Assembly: GCF_004359215.1 (NCBI RefSeq)
Contig: NW_027152181.1
Span: forward strand, 1 to 19,824
DNA from: Bremia lactucae
Lineage: Eukaryota > Oomycota > Peronosporomycetes > Peronosporales > Peronosporaceae
Length of the DNA: 19,824 nt
Reading direction: 5' to 3'
The position numbers and the translations under genes are program-made. Below are positions 1 to 8,885 of this stretch, piece by piece. The number at the start of each line of letters is the position of its first letter. The stretch's first letter is position 1. The notes under the pieces were generated by a model, which saw only the letters and a program-made list of their open reading frames with translations, had not been told where the DNA came from and ran no database searches.

Positions 1-790
1 TCAGCAATCGCCAGGTTAGCGATTGCATCAGGCTTTGATTGAAACCTCAAAAGGAACGCTGACGATCAGCGTTCCACGACCATTTCTCAATTTTTTAAGG
101 GATGAGAGAGATAAACTGTCATCTCAGCATAATTGCGAGAGTACTTGTGCAAGTACGCCGCTAGCCCAAGGAACCTTCTAAGTCCCTTGACATCGACTGG
201 AACTCAGTCGGTGATCGCCTTTATCTTTTCTGGATCAAGGCTTACACCGCGTTTACCCACGATGCACCTAAAAGTGGTATTTCGCTTGCAACGAATATAC
301 ACTTCTTGAGATTTGCATACAACTTGTGCTTACGCATAAGTGTAAGAAAATTTCGGACGTAGGAACGGTGTACTTCAACGTTAGACTTTCCGTAATGGCT
401 CTGCTATGAATAAAGCCGTCATCAAAATAGATTGGTGCGAAATCCCCCACCAATCTCAACAGATTGGTTATACATCTATTAAATGTCGCAGAGGCATTAT
501 TAAGTCTCTGTGGCATAACTAGCCACTCCCATAACATTCCGCTTGGAGTTCTTACTGCTGTGAGCGGGATATCCTGTTCATGCACAAGGGTCTCATACAA
601 TCCATCCATAAGATCCATTGACGAAATATATCACTCTTTGGCATACCATCAATGATTAAGTCTATTCGTGGTATCGGCGTTTGAGCCGTTACTGTTGCAG
701 CACTCAAATTTATTGAAAGCATGCACAATCGGTCACCCTCCTGTTTCTTTTCGCACAGAAGGTCGAAAATAAATGTGAAAAGATTGACTC
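1..790 (-). pseudogene. Gypsy A reverse transcriptase and start of RNase H
   Basis: The longest open stretch is 116 codons (618 down to 268). It holds RT motif A (MDLMDG), the substrate-binding segment TPSGMLWEW followed by VMPQ, and the catalytic box YFDD at 429-418. Upstream (about 780-660) the motifs CEKKQEG and IVHAFNK mark the RT N-terminal part, broken by frameshifts. Downstream, MRKHKLYANLKKC and EIPLLGA (about 335-250) mark the end of the RT palm/thumb, and the connection segment (YLHKYS-like, then WSWNAD, about 170-60) leads into RNase H. Both catalytic aspartates remain, but stops elsewhere make this a pseudogene. The element is cut by the window edge. Confidence 0.9.
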
Positions 791-1840
791 CTTAATATGG
801 CCTGCTGCTAAGCGATCGGTAATGACTTGTCCATCAGGAATACTTGCTCATGAAGCAATGGACACTGCTTCATGACACAGTATTCGAACCTGGAATCAGG
901 TCGATTTTGTGTCGAGTGCCTTTATCCTTAGGCAACTCGCACGGTACGGACTCAGGGAATTCATCCTTGAATTCGATCAAATCTTTATCTTCGCATCGAA
1001 GACACTTTCGTTCATCGATGAGCTGCTCAGAAACCGTTCGTTCTCAGAAAATACTATTGCCGACGGAATGTCGGCCACGTAGTCGTCATCTATGACAAGT
1101 ACGCAGATTTGCCACTACGCAGATCACGCAAGAACCGTACAATTTCAAGCATTGGCAATTATTTTATTTCGAAGCTAACTTCGAAGGCGCTATCAGATCA
1201 AGTGTATAAGCGCCTACACTCGATTCATTGTTTATTAAGACATTAAATGACTCAGCTTCCTCTTTGGAACTTTTTTCCAAAGGTACCTGGGAACCTTTGA
1301 CCACAGATTTTTGGGGACTAATTCTCTCAAAATTTATTTGAGGGTATCTCCCCCAATCCCTCTAGCCGTGGTAGCGCTACCACAGTGAGATCCTTACGAT
1401 CGACTCTCCAGTCGATCTAGGACTTTCCACTGCCTCTTTTAGCTAGGCGTTTAAAAAATTTCTGGATGTTGCTTTCCAAGCAACCATCCTTGTTTCGTAC
1501 CACTCAACTTTTTCGAGTGGTCGAACTACAACGCTGTCTGTGCTTGTGCATGTCACCTGATGAACGCCTTGGAGCGTCCACAAGCGTGTGGATGCCCTAC
1601 GAGTGAGAGCGATGGCCTCCCTTTTGAATCGATCGTTTGCCCGACTGCAAAAGACCGCAGTGTAAATACCCATCACACTGTGGAGTAAGATCCCGACGAC
1701 TTGCACACGCACATGCAGCATCGAAGGTCCACCATTGTGACGTGGACATAATTACCGAAGGATAATCTGATAAAAGAGAGGCAGACATCGTCACGGCTTG
1801 ATGCTGCCAGTTTCCACAGGGCTCGTACTCTCTGAGTCAT
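791..1840 (-). pseudogene. Gypsy A linker between protease and RT
   Basis: This is the spacer of the polyprotein, in several frames with stops. The end nearest RT is recognisable: FPESVPCELP, GTRHKIDLIPG and QWPLP-like wording (about 960-830) matches the segment that precedes RT in this Gypsy family and is also seen in element D at 16.5-17.3 kb. The end nearest the protease (1721-1443) has an open stretch of 92 codons with no recognisable domain. No function beyond linker can be given. Confidence 0.7.
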
Positions 1841-1937
1841 GGTAATCCTAGGATGACATCAAATTTGTCATTCAAATCCAATCTGATGAGATCTTCATCG
1901 TACTGTTTACCTTTTAACGTATATTAGATACTAAATA

Positions 1938-1962
1938 CAGTAGAACCCCTCTAAAGTAATAC
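1938..1962 (+). repeat. pogo left terminal inverted repeat
   Basis: It is 25 bp long and begins CAGTAGAACCCC. It matches the inverse of 4098-4122 at 23 of 25 positions, with differences at positions 6 and 12. TA precedes it. Confidence 0.93.
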
Positions 1963-2105
1963 GCTCTAAAGTAATAACACGTCCTAATTAATAAAATTTC
2001 GTGGTCCCGAGTTGGGACTTAAGGTTAAAGTAATATTTTGCCAAAGTAATAAAGTAATATTTTTTAAAGTCCCACTATTAGTAAACACATACCCCAAAAG
2101 TAATA
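1953..2105 (+). repeat. pogo subterminal AAAGTAATA repeats, left end
   Basis: The 9-mer AAAGTAATA occurs at 1953, 1968, 2027, 2043, 2051 and 2097, all in the same direction, the first being inside the terminal repeat. Such clustered subterminal words are candidate transposase-binding sites. The function is inferred, not seen. Confidence 0.6.
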
Positions 2106-2142
2106 TATTAAGTTGTATCTAAAAAATTTTTTTTTTAAATAA

Positions 2143-3858
2143 CTATACTTCTTTTGCCGCTTTTGAGAGAAATCGATGGAGAGTGACTTGCTTCTTTCCA
2201 GTAATCTGTATCCTTTCAAAATCGTCCAAAGCTTCATTCAGTTTCCTGTGAGTCGTGGAAGTATCACACTCCCTCTGCATGAAGTACAGTTTACACAACC
2301 TTATTGCATCAAGGACGTCCTTGGCTTTCACGGGGGCTGGCACTTCGCTATCATCCGCATCGGGAATCCCTCCTTCCACTTCTACAGGCAAAGACAATCC
2401 ATGTTCTTCCATTGTTACTGCCACAATGTCTTCTACGTCAGGACTATACGCGACCTCTCTCTCCAAGGGGTTGTTGAGGATGGCGTTGATGTCCATTGGA
2501 TTGCGGTACAGTTGATCATTCTGTAACATCAGGTCATCTGCAACATTTGCGGGGGGTTCGGTCGCCCTAGCAGGAACTTGGATGTTCAAGCTTGATGTCC
2601 GAATTTTGCAGTGATTAAAACAATTACGAATAGTTTCCTTGGTCACCATATTCCAGGCCTCTACAGCCCACACCATCGCCTTCAAAACATCCACTTTTTT
2701 ATGCGCTTCCACATTGTCAAGTGTTTCATCCAGCTCCAATGCTCTTAGCAAGTTGCGATTGAAAATTTTCCTGTAAAAGGCCTTCAAAGTTCGAATAATG
2801 CCTGCATCACAAGGCTGAATTCGGGAAGTTGTGTTGGGCGGCAGGTAAAGGATTTTAACATTGGCCAGCTCCGGCAAGCTGTCAATTGGAACATGAGCAG
2901 GACAATTGTCCATAATCAGCAGCACCTGTCTTCTCACCATCCTCCGATTAAACCATTGTAGCCATTCCAAAAACAATACACTGTTCATCCAAGCCTTAGG
3001 GTTTGCCCTGTAGTGGCAGCCAAGGTTCTGACGATTGATATTTTTGAGACAACGGGGATTCAAGTATTTCCCAATCACCCAAAGTGGGACACGATCTGAG
3101 CCATCTCCGTTGGCACAAACAACAAAAGTTAGCCGTTCCTTGTGCTGCTTGCGGCCCTCCAGTTGCTTCGTCGCAAGTGAACGATCAGCCTAAAGTGAGG
3201 AGGCAATAAATTTTAGTATTTGAAGTTGCTTCCAAAGTGATTTCAACTGGCCCCGACATACCTGAAGTCGGTAAAACAAACCCGTTTCATCCATATTGTA
3301 GATATCCTTCCATTCATACTGATCCAAAACTTCTCGAATTGCGGGTAAGGATTGCTCGAGTATCTCCATGTTAACCGAACCGCTCTCTCCATGTCTCACT
3401 CGCTCTTTGATTCCATATCGAGCTTTGAACCTGTTCAACCAGCCATTGGAGAATTGAAACGTATTTGTGTCTTGATCGGGGTACAGTCTCTCCAAAAAAA
3501 TCCTCCCCTTTTCGTTATAAAGTTCACCGGAGAGATCCATGACATCTTCGTAAGTTCGCACAAATTTGTAAAGTGCCTCTTCCATGAGAGGGTATTCTAC
3601 AGTCTTCTGACGCTTCGCATCCATACTAATTTTTGCTCCGTCTCCTGCACCAGCTTTTTCACCTTGGGAGATCCAGTGCTCCTGCTGCTTGAGAATCTTG
3701 GAAATCGCAGCTTGACTGACAGTCATGCCAAATTTCTCTACCACCCATTGTGCAATATCCTTCTGTGTTCCACTGGTATCACGCTTCCTTTTACTGATAG
3801 CTATGCGGATTTCATTAGTGATAGGAGCATGAGCAACCTTCAGGTGTGCTTTCGCCAT
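2143..3858 (-). CDS. pogo-like DDE transposase, two exons, 547 aa, intact
   Basis: Exon 1 is 3858-3262 (199 codons) and exon 2 is 3189-2143 (348 codons and stop). Splicing joins FYRLQ to ADRSLATKQLEG in frame, exactly the wording expected across the first catalytic block of pogo/CENP-B-type transposases. Domains: an N-terminal helix-turn-helix (about residues 10-60), a second CENP-B/Tc5-type DNA-binding domain (about 85-160, with FQFSNGWLNRFKARYGI), and a DDE_1 catalytic domain with NMDETG (D190), LLIMDNCPAH (D293) and PCDAG (D327), leaving 33 residues between the last two. A longer C-terminal tail follows. The enzyme would bind the terminal repeats and excise and insert the element at TA. 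The start at 3858 has an A-rich context (AAAAAATGGC). Length and all three acidic residues fit an active enzyme. A host gene derived from a transposase is less likely, because the terminal repeats are present. Confidence 0.92.
3190..3261 (-). other. spliceosomal intron of the transposase gene (72 nt)
   Basis: On the minus strand it starts GTATG and ends TTTAG, with a pyrimidine-rich stretch before the acceptor and a TACTAAA branch-like site at 3218-3212. Its length is a multiple of three. If it is not removed, translation runs 23 codons into it and stops at the TAG that forms the acceptor itself. Confidence 0.85.
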
Positions 3859-3920
3859 TTTTTGTGTTAAGTTTGCAGTTCTTGCTTAGACGTTTAGATT
3901 TGCCGTTCCCGTTCTGTACT

Positions 3921-3932
3921 TCTTATAAATAT
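3921..3932 (-). promoter_or_regulatory. TATA-like element upstream of the transposase
   Basis: TATTTATAAGA on the minus strand lies about 65 bp before the ATG, within the element. It is a plausible core promoter, based only on sequence and position. Confidence 0.4.
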
Positions 3933-4052
3933 TTTAGTTTAGTTAAAGTGTCAAAGTTGAAGCTTCACGTCGAGGGTTAGGGTTAGGTAATGCGTCAGCT
4001 GCACATTGAGCTTCCTAAACGAAAATTTTCTGGAGAGAAGAGGTTGGCATCT

Positions 4053-4107
4053 AAAGTAATAAAACGCATAAAGTAATATTACTTTTCGGTCCTAAGAGTA
4101 TTACTTT
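4053..4107 (+). repeat. pogo subterminal AAAGTAATA repeats, right end
   Basis: The same 9-mer occurs directly at 4053 and 4070 and inverted at 4077 and 4099, the last being inside the terminal repeat. The copies at 4070 and 4077 overlap to form a small palindrome. Confidence 0.6.
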
Positions 4108-4122
4108 AGAAGGGTTTTACTG
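4098..4122 (-). repeat. pogo right terminal inverted repeat
   Basis: Read inward on the minus strand it begins CAGTAAAACCCT and ends in AAAGTAATAC, like the left end, with two mismatches in 25. TA follows at 4123-4124. Confidence 0.93.
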
Positions 4123-4330
4123 TACACGTTTCTTTACTGGTACAAATGCGCCTGTTGCTAGGCTCATTAGATGTATATCGCGCTAACGAACTTGAGCCTG
4201 CGATCTTTAGCGGTTGGTGTCGAATAAAATTGTTCGACGCCCCACAATCGACTAGGTATTTAAGTGGCAATTTATTCGCCACTACAATTTTAAGGTGATG
4301 AGGTTAACGTCAACATCTGGGGCAGTTACA

Positions 4331-5505
4331 CACAACGCTTGTTTGTGAGGAGCAACTTTCGCCAAAAGGCCTGCAAACTCATATGACGTTGCTGCATCAG
4401 AACGGCGTCGGATCCGCGCCCCGCTGATCGTAGCGGGAGGTCGATTTTTTGCTCAGTGTTTGTAGGCACTGGCCGATGGGCATTACACTCATAGGAGTAG
4501 TAGCCCGTCTTTTAACAATTACATTTTTGTAATCGTTTAAAATTTGAAGAGCGAAGTTTCTCGCTCTCTAATTACGAGAGGTCTATAGGTTCTGGATCTC
4601 TGATTTCTTGTCGCCTCGGAGAACGATAAGCTCCAGAGCGGACAAAAGCCTGTTTAAAGCTGAAGTACCCCAGTTCCGCTATCAAGATCGCTTGGTCGAG
4701 CGACTCTAATTTAAGGCGTAACAAGTGGGTCTTAACAGGACCGTCCACAAGACCTTGAATAAACAGTTACCTGTGTTTGTTCATGAATTTGATTACTCAC
4801 GATATAACTGACTAGGTAATGTGTATGCTGGGCATAAGTGTAAAGGTCACGCTTGCCCTGCTCCAAATTCTTTAGCTCGGCTCGATCCCTGACCCGGCAC
4901 GTGGTGGCTCAAATGTTTGTCTGAGCCGGGTCTCAAAGACCTCATACGACCTAAAGACTAATGGGTCGTGAAGCTTGAGCCTCAAGGCCCCAGATTTGAT
5001 AGGTCCGACTAAGTTGGACATGCCAAATTTTACTTTCGTCGCATCATCACTGTTACCGTGAGCTACAATGGTGTCGTCTTATTCGACGAACCGCATTAAA
5101 AGAGAGTCACCTTCGACTGCCTTAAGCTTGGAGATTTTTATCTATAAGCTTTCGGGTCGACGTGGAGCGTCGGCCCGATAGCAGGATGTAAATGCTGCTG
5201 CCTCAATAGCTCTAACTGTTGAGTACCCTGTTCTTTTAACACATCCGCGTGTTGAGATCCTTGTTGGCAAGCAAGGCTACTTCCTCTCGGGCCCCGTCGA
5301 GTTCGTGTTATAGGACTCGGCTATGGCCGCATGGTGTTCATTTCTGCCTAGCGTGTACAGCATGGCGTCAACGACTGGTCTGCGTACGACCAACCTATTC
5401 GATCGATCGCTTTCCATTCAACGTCGCTCAAGTGAGTAAACCTATCACGCGTTGCGTCATAGGAGCTCGAAAGCTCCCTCCTTCTTCATTTAAGACGCCC
5501 ATATG
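4331..5505 (-). pseudogene. Gypsy A gag, decayed
   Basis: The capsid region is recognisable at about 4935-4830 (FEVFETRLRQTFEPPRA) and 4770-4570 (TVFIQGLVDGPVKTHLLRL, LESLDQAI, RRQEIRDPEPIDLS). A damaged zinc knuckle follows at about 4535-4490 (KTGYYSYEC; the histidine is now Tyr and a stop intervenes). The N-terminal part (5505-5190) is related to gag B at 11707-12026 but strongly diverged. Stops and frameshifts occur throughout. Gag would form the particle that packages element RNA. The stretch 4331-4480 between knuckle and protease has no clear motif. Confidence 0.8.
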
Positions 5506-5533
5506 GGAAAGAACATGCGTGGGCCGTTGAACA

Positions 5534-5551
5534 GACTACAAAGTGCCACCA
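5534..5551 (-). other. Gypsy A primer-binding site
   Basis: Two bases inside the LTR end the minus strand reads TGGTGGCACTTTGTAGTC. The TGG start and position are those expected for pairing with a tRNA 3' end. The same word with one change (TGGTAGCACTTTGTAGTC) follows LTR B at 12074-12057. I cannot name the tRNA. Confidence 0.6.
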
Positions 5552-5553
5552 GG

Positions 5554-5846
5554 TGTAACGAGACACCCTTTGCTAGTACTGACAACAGTACTAGTTAATT
5601 TACACTAATTACAGGTGGGTGGCTCGGTCACTTCACGTACACGACGTGCAGGTGAAGGTTCTAAGTAACAAATCAGACTCAGCTTATAAAGGTAACTTTA
5701 AGACTTAAAAAATAGAGAAAAAGTAAAACTCAATTACCCGAGTGCTGGGTCTAATTACTATTATTTAGTAATTGACCATCCCCATAAATACATTAAGTGT
5801 ACTTAACCGGGACTGTGTAACATTAGGGCAACTTTAGCCTGTTACA
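5554..5846 (-). repeat. Gypsy LTR (293 bp), shared by two elements
   Basis: On the minus strand it begins TGTAACAGG and ends GTTACA, a perfect TGTAAC/GTTACA terminal inverted repeat. A primer-binding site follows its end and a polypurine tract precedes its start, so it is at once the 5' LTR of element A and the 3' LTR of the copy at 5847-7679. The end half matches LTR B (12077-12204) with moderate divergence. Confidence 0.82.
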
Positions 5847-5858
5847 CCATCCCCCCTT
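5847..5858 (-). other. polypurine tract of the upstream Gypsy copy
   Basis: AAGGGGGGATGG on the minus strand abuts the LTR start. This is the usual plus-strand primer position next to a 3' LTR. Confidence 0.7.
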
Positions 5859-5976
5859 AATGAACGAATTTACATTTCAAATCTGTCAAAAAGGAGCGAG
5901 AAACTGTGAGCAGCTTTACCTGCCGATAGTTCACTCAATCACTCTAGCGACCTGTGTTCACATACACGGCGCCAAG

Positions 5977-7368
5977 ATGCCACCGAAAAGGGGCCACGTT
6001 GGTGGGTAATCTGTAAAGACGCCCACTCAACCTCGCACTAAGCGCACGCGCCTCGAGAACACCCCGGCAGCGTCTAATGCCTTAGTCGAAACGCCGACAG
6101 CTACTGCTGCAGTCGCGCTATTAGGACTTAAGGATCCATCCCACTTTAACAATGAGGATGCTAATCCGTCGCTCATTGCCGACTACAATGAGTCGACACC
6201 GTTGCCATCACCTCATAGTAGTGATGCGGACAACGAGCTCATGAGAAAGGATGATGGCGCATTATTGCCCATTCGAACATCTCTCATGGCTAAAAACATC
6301 GAGACAGCAACATTTTTCAATGCTGTCTCGGTGTCTGCGCTGGATAGCGCAGCGACTATTAATGAGAGCGCTGCCATAAATGCACAACCGCTTCTTCGCT
6401 GGGTAAAACCACGACGCCTTATGCTCAAACTATTATCCATAATAATTCTGACATAGAGTATTATAAGTCTAAAGCTCCGCTGGCGACACGTGAACGTGCT
6501 CAGTCGGTGTCACAAGCTAGTCGTTCAAAACGTGGTTATGTGATGAATGATGCCCCCTCCATCAAAATTTTATTTTTTAATTTTGTAAAGCAACTCAAAA
6601 TAAACTTATTTTTTAAACGGGCCAAAAGAGTCACTTGTAGAGCGCGCTTTTCTTGACGTACATGATTATTATCGCGTCTTTTAGTCATGGAAAGCTCAAG
6701 GAAAATCGCTTGGGCGTATTTTCCCAATCCCAGTCGTGTTGCGTTCAATGAAACGCCCGACCAATACGAGGCGGATTTATTGCGCCGCATTCATCCGCAT
6801 TCCGATGCAATGAAACAGCTGTCGCAACAAATTAATTTCGCCCGCTTGTGTGTAAAAGAAACTATGGGCAGTACTGGAACCCCCTGTTTCTTCTCACAAC
6901 GCTGCTTCTGTCAGTCCAATTAAGACTAGCGAAGAGGTCTCGGCTGGTGCTCCTTTTCGTAGGCAGCCACCAAGCCGGGCACATCAATACGTAGGGTATC
7001 GATCGGTTCCCAAGAGTCGAAACTCTTCGGGTAACCTTTTCAATGGACGAGGGTATGATACCTTTGTCTCACGGAGCGGTGAGCAAGCAACCTTTAAACA
7101 AGAAAGCGTTGACTCCCACCCGCATCCAATAAAGCATACGGCGTCCGACAGGAGTGGCGATCTCGCTTAGCTTCTTGCGGCTGCCTTTCATCCGTCCGTA
7201 CAGGCGTTTCGCGCTGCTGAACGACCTATTGCGGATCTCGAGGGTCAAGTCTCGCGACTGACCTTGGATCTTTGTGATGTCCGAGCGAAGGATCGTCAGG
7301 GTTATGAACGCCTAGAGACTTGCTTGAACATTTTTAAGCGGATGATGCTGAGTAATCCAAGGTACTAG
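5977..7368 (+). pseudogene. antisense reading frame in Gypsy 3' region, copy A, broken
   Basis: A plus-strand frame runs opposite to the Gypsy pol, from an ATG 130 bp from the LTR to a stop at 7366-7368. It starts MPPKRGHVGG and is basic, then passes through a Ser/Pro/Asp-rich part (DPSHFN, STPLPSP, SSDADNELM) and a block AWAYF, VAFNETPDQ, LLRRIHPHSD, INFARL. It ends in a heptad-like segment (ADLEGQVSRLTLDL, YERLETCLNIFKRMML). Beyond the stop an SR-like tail (SPSPVRGGRSRS) stays in frame. This copy has a stop at codon 11, an AT-rich insertion near 6550-6620 and other breaks. The 3' part overlaps the minus-strand chromodomain and integrase tail. I do not recognise the family. It may be an accessory antisense protein, a captured gene or fortuitous; see the copy at 12305. 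Confidence 0.5.
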
Positions 7369-7679
7369 TGTGATGTCCTTCGCTCTCCGAGTCCTGTTCG
7401 TGGTGGAAGGAGTCGGTCGGCTGATAGTTTTTCGCCCTCTCCGTCTCCCTCAACCGAACAACGCTCGACTCACAGTCGGCGTCACCATCGGTTTCCTTAG
7501 ACGGACGGGGGTATGTCACCTCATTTGGGTCTACATACCTTTAAAGACAACCCACGTAAAATACGGGGTGCGTCTTCATGTACTTGGGAAGGGCGAGCCT
7601 ATAAATGAGGTCTCCAACCTTTTCTACCACCGTAAAGAGCCCAATGAAACGCGGCAACAACTTCGTAGTACCTCCAGGT
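6930..7679 (-). pseudogene. Gypsy integrase C-terminus and chromodomain, copy A
   Basis: Entering from the gap at 7680 the minus strand gives the integrase C-terminal fold (LLPRFIG, FTVVEKVGDLIYRL, HPVFYVG). A charged tail follows (PRPSKETDGDAD, DSESEGHH). Then a chromodomain appears at about 7125-6940: GGSQRFLV, RYHTLVH-stop-KGYPKSFDSWEP, IDTLRIDVPGLVAAY. Stops replace a Trp codon and others. In Gypsy elements such a domain tethers integrase to chromatin. The polypurine tract and LTR lie 1.1 kb downstream. From 7087 to 7679 it is identical to 13363-13955. Confidence 0.85.
7087..7679. repeat. 593-bp identical repeat, copy 1
   Basis: By eye this is base-for-base the same as 13363-13955 and stops at the gap. 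The sequence to its left is clearly diverged from the other copy. Confidence 0.9.
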
Positions 7680-8057
7680 NNNNNNNNNNNNNNNNNNNNN
7701 NNNNNNNNNNNNNNNNNNNNNNNNNNNNNNNNNNNNNNNNNNNNNNNNNNNNNNNNNNNNNNNNNNNNNNNNNNNNNNNNNNNNNNNNNNNNNNNNNNNN
7801 NNNNNNNNNNNNNNNNNNNNNNNNNNNNNNNNNNNNNNNNNNNNNNNNNNNNNNNNNNNNNNNNNNNNNNNNNNNNNNNNNNNNNNNNNNNNNNNNNNNN
7901 NNNNNNNNNNNNNNNNNNNNNNNNNNNNNNNNNNNNNNNNNNNNNNNNNNNNNNNNNNNNNNNNNNNNNNNNNNNNNNNNNNNNNNNNNNNNNNNNNNNN
8001 NNNNNNNNNNNNNNNNNNNNNNNNNNNNNNNNNNNNNNNNNNNNNNNNNNNNNNNNN
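7680..8057. other. assembly gap (378 N)
   Basis: The left side is Gypsy integrase and the right side is the inverted-repeat arm, so the true junction is unknown. Reading frames crossing it are meaningless. Confidence 0.99.
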
Positions 8058-8885
8058 AAAAAATCAAGCCAAGTACGGGTTTTTCTTACCTTTCAGCGTG
8101 TTTATCATAAGGGATATATTTACGGCGACCAAAATCGATACAAGTAAAATAATGCGGTACGAACCACAATGTTCAATGCTTTTGCGGCTTTTATATCTCC
8201 GTATGTATATTTCTTAAGACAAAATCGAAATGGCACGAATTTGGAGTACTCTTCGAGTATGGTCGCTCACCTTGTATCGTATGTCCCTCCTAAGTTGCCC
8301 ACTGAGCTTATGGTTTAGTATCTCCACTGAATTGCTTCAATTGAATTGATAACGATAGCCTGGAGTAACAAACATCAAGTCCACCATTCGATACATATCA
8401 TGTCTAACTTTGCAGTCACGAACAAAAGCCTTCATTTCAACAAGCATTATCCACATTAAGATACTGAGCTCACCTATTGGCGACCGGCAGGGCCAAGCCC
8501 TTCGACGAAAGGAAAGGTAGCTATGAGTTGAGATAATCAGTACAAGGGTGTATCTCACTTTCAAGGGAATGTGAGGGGTATTTATCGCGGAGGGCCAGTG
8601 ACTAAGACTATTCAAACCAATTGCCATAAGCCTCAGCACCTCCCATCATATGAAAACTGCAGCAAGTACTAGCGGGGAGGGTGACTGCATGGCGCTTGTC
8701 AAGCATATTTACACACAGGATTAAACGTACAAGCGTATGATTGGAACACGACGAATGCTTCTTTACATTTATGCAAAGCTCAAATGGTAAGTTTTATCAT
8801 GCTTGGCATTAAGCACTTTTGGACTGGGACTCAAATCGAATGGAAGAAGCTCCAGATCACCCGATTTTATCACCGCTGTAGATTG
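8058..8885 (+). repeat. left inverted arm
   Basis: It pairs with 10885-11705 inverted. Differences are mostly transitions plus a few single-base indels, for example CCCATCATATG here against CCCGTCACACG in the other arm. Confidence 0.92.

Larger units (their letters stand above)
1938..4122 (-). mobile_element. pogo/Tigger-like DNA transposon, apparently complete
   Basis: This 2185-bp element has 25-bp terminal inverted repeats beginning CAGTA and is flanked on both sides by the dinucleotide TA (1936-1937 and 4123-4124), the target duplication of the Tc1/mariner superfamily. Inside is one transposase gene on the minus strand with a single 72-nt intron and no disabling mutation that I can see. 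The terminal 100-170 bp carry repeated AAAGTAATA words. It lies in the protease of Gypsy A. Intact termini and an open gene suggest recent, possibly current, autonomy. Activity itself cannot be judged from sequence. Confidence 0.93.
1840..4330 (-). pseudogene. Gypsy A aspartic protease, split by pogo insertion
   Basis: The protease N-terminal half lies at about 4330-4123 and the C-terminal half at 1937-1840. The active-site loop reads LVDCGASNNF (codons D-C-G at 4249-4241), so cysteine replaces the usual Ser/Thr after the catalytic aspartate. Next comes LATGAFVPVKKR, then the insertion point, then YTLKGKQYDEDLI and FDVILGLP, the typical C-terminal strand. Removing 1938-4122 plus one TA copy joins the halves in frame (CGT GTA TTT). 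One stop remains four codons beyond the join. The retropepsin would act as a homodimer that processes Gag-Pol; this copy is dead. Confidence 0.88.
1..5846 (-). mobile_element. Ty3/Gypsy retrotransposon A, 5' two thirds, decayed
   Basis: On the minus strand, starting at the LTR (5846-5554), the order is primer-binding site, gag, CCHC-like knuckle, aspartic protease, linker, reverse transcriptase and the start of RNase H, which runs off the window at base 1. PR before RT, with no integrase between them, is the Ty3/Gypsy order. Many stops and frameshifts make it inactive. A pogo DNA transposon (1938-4122) splits the protease. The LTR also serves as the 3' LTR of a second Gypsy copy on its other side. 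The oomycete assignment is an inference from polyprotein style. Confidence 0.9.

Noticed and set aside
268..618. A host gene encoding a 116-aa protein
   Set aside because: It is the best preserved block of a Gypsy RT, with neighbouring RT motifs in other frames on both sides.
2176..2526. Plus-strand reading frames opposite the transposase
   Set aside because: Shadows of the intact minus-strand gene; no domain and no start context of interest.
3974..3987. Telomere-like GGGTTAGGGTTAGG
   Set aside because: Only two and a third units, inside the pogo element between the transposase and the right end. Oomycete telomeres are, as far as I know, of the TTTAGGG type. Most likely chance.
7370..8147. 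Long reading frames running across the gap
   Set aside because: They consist mostly of unknown bases (N), so their length means nothing.
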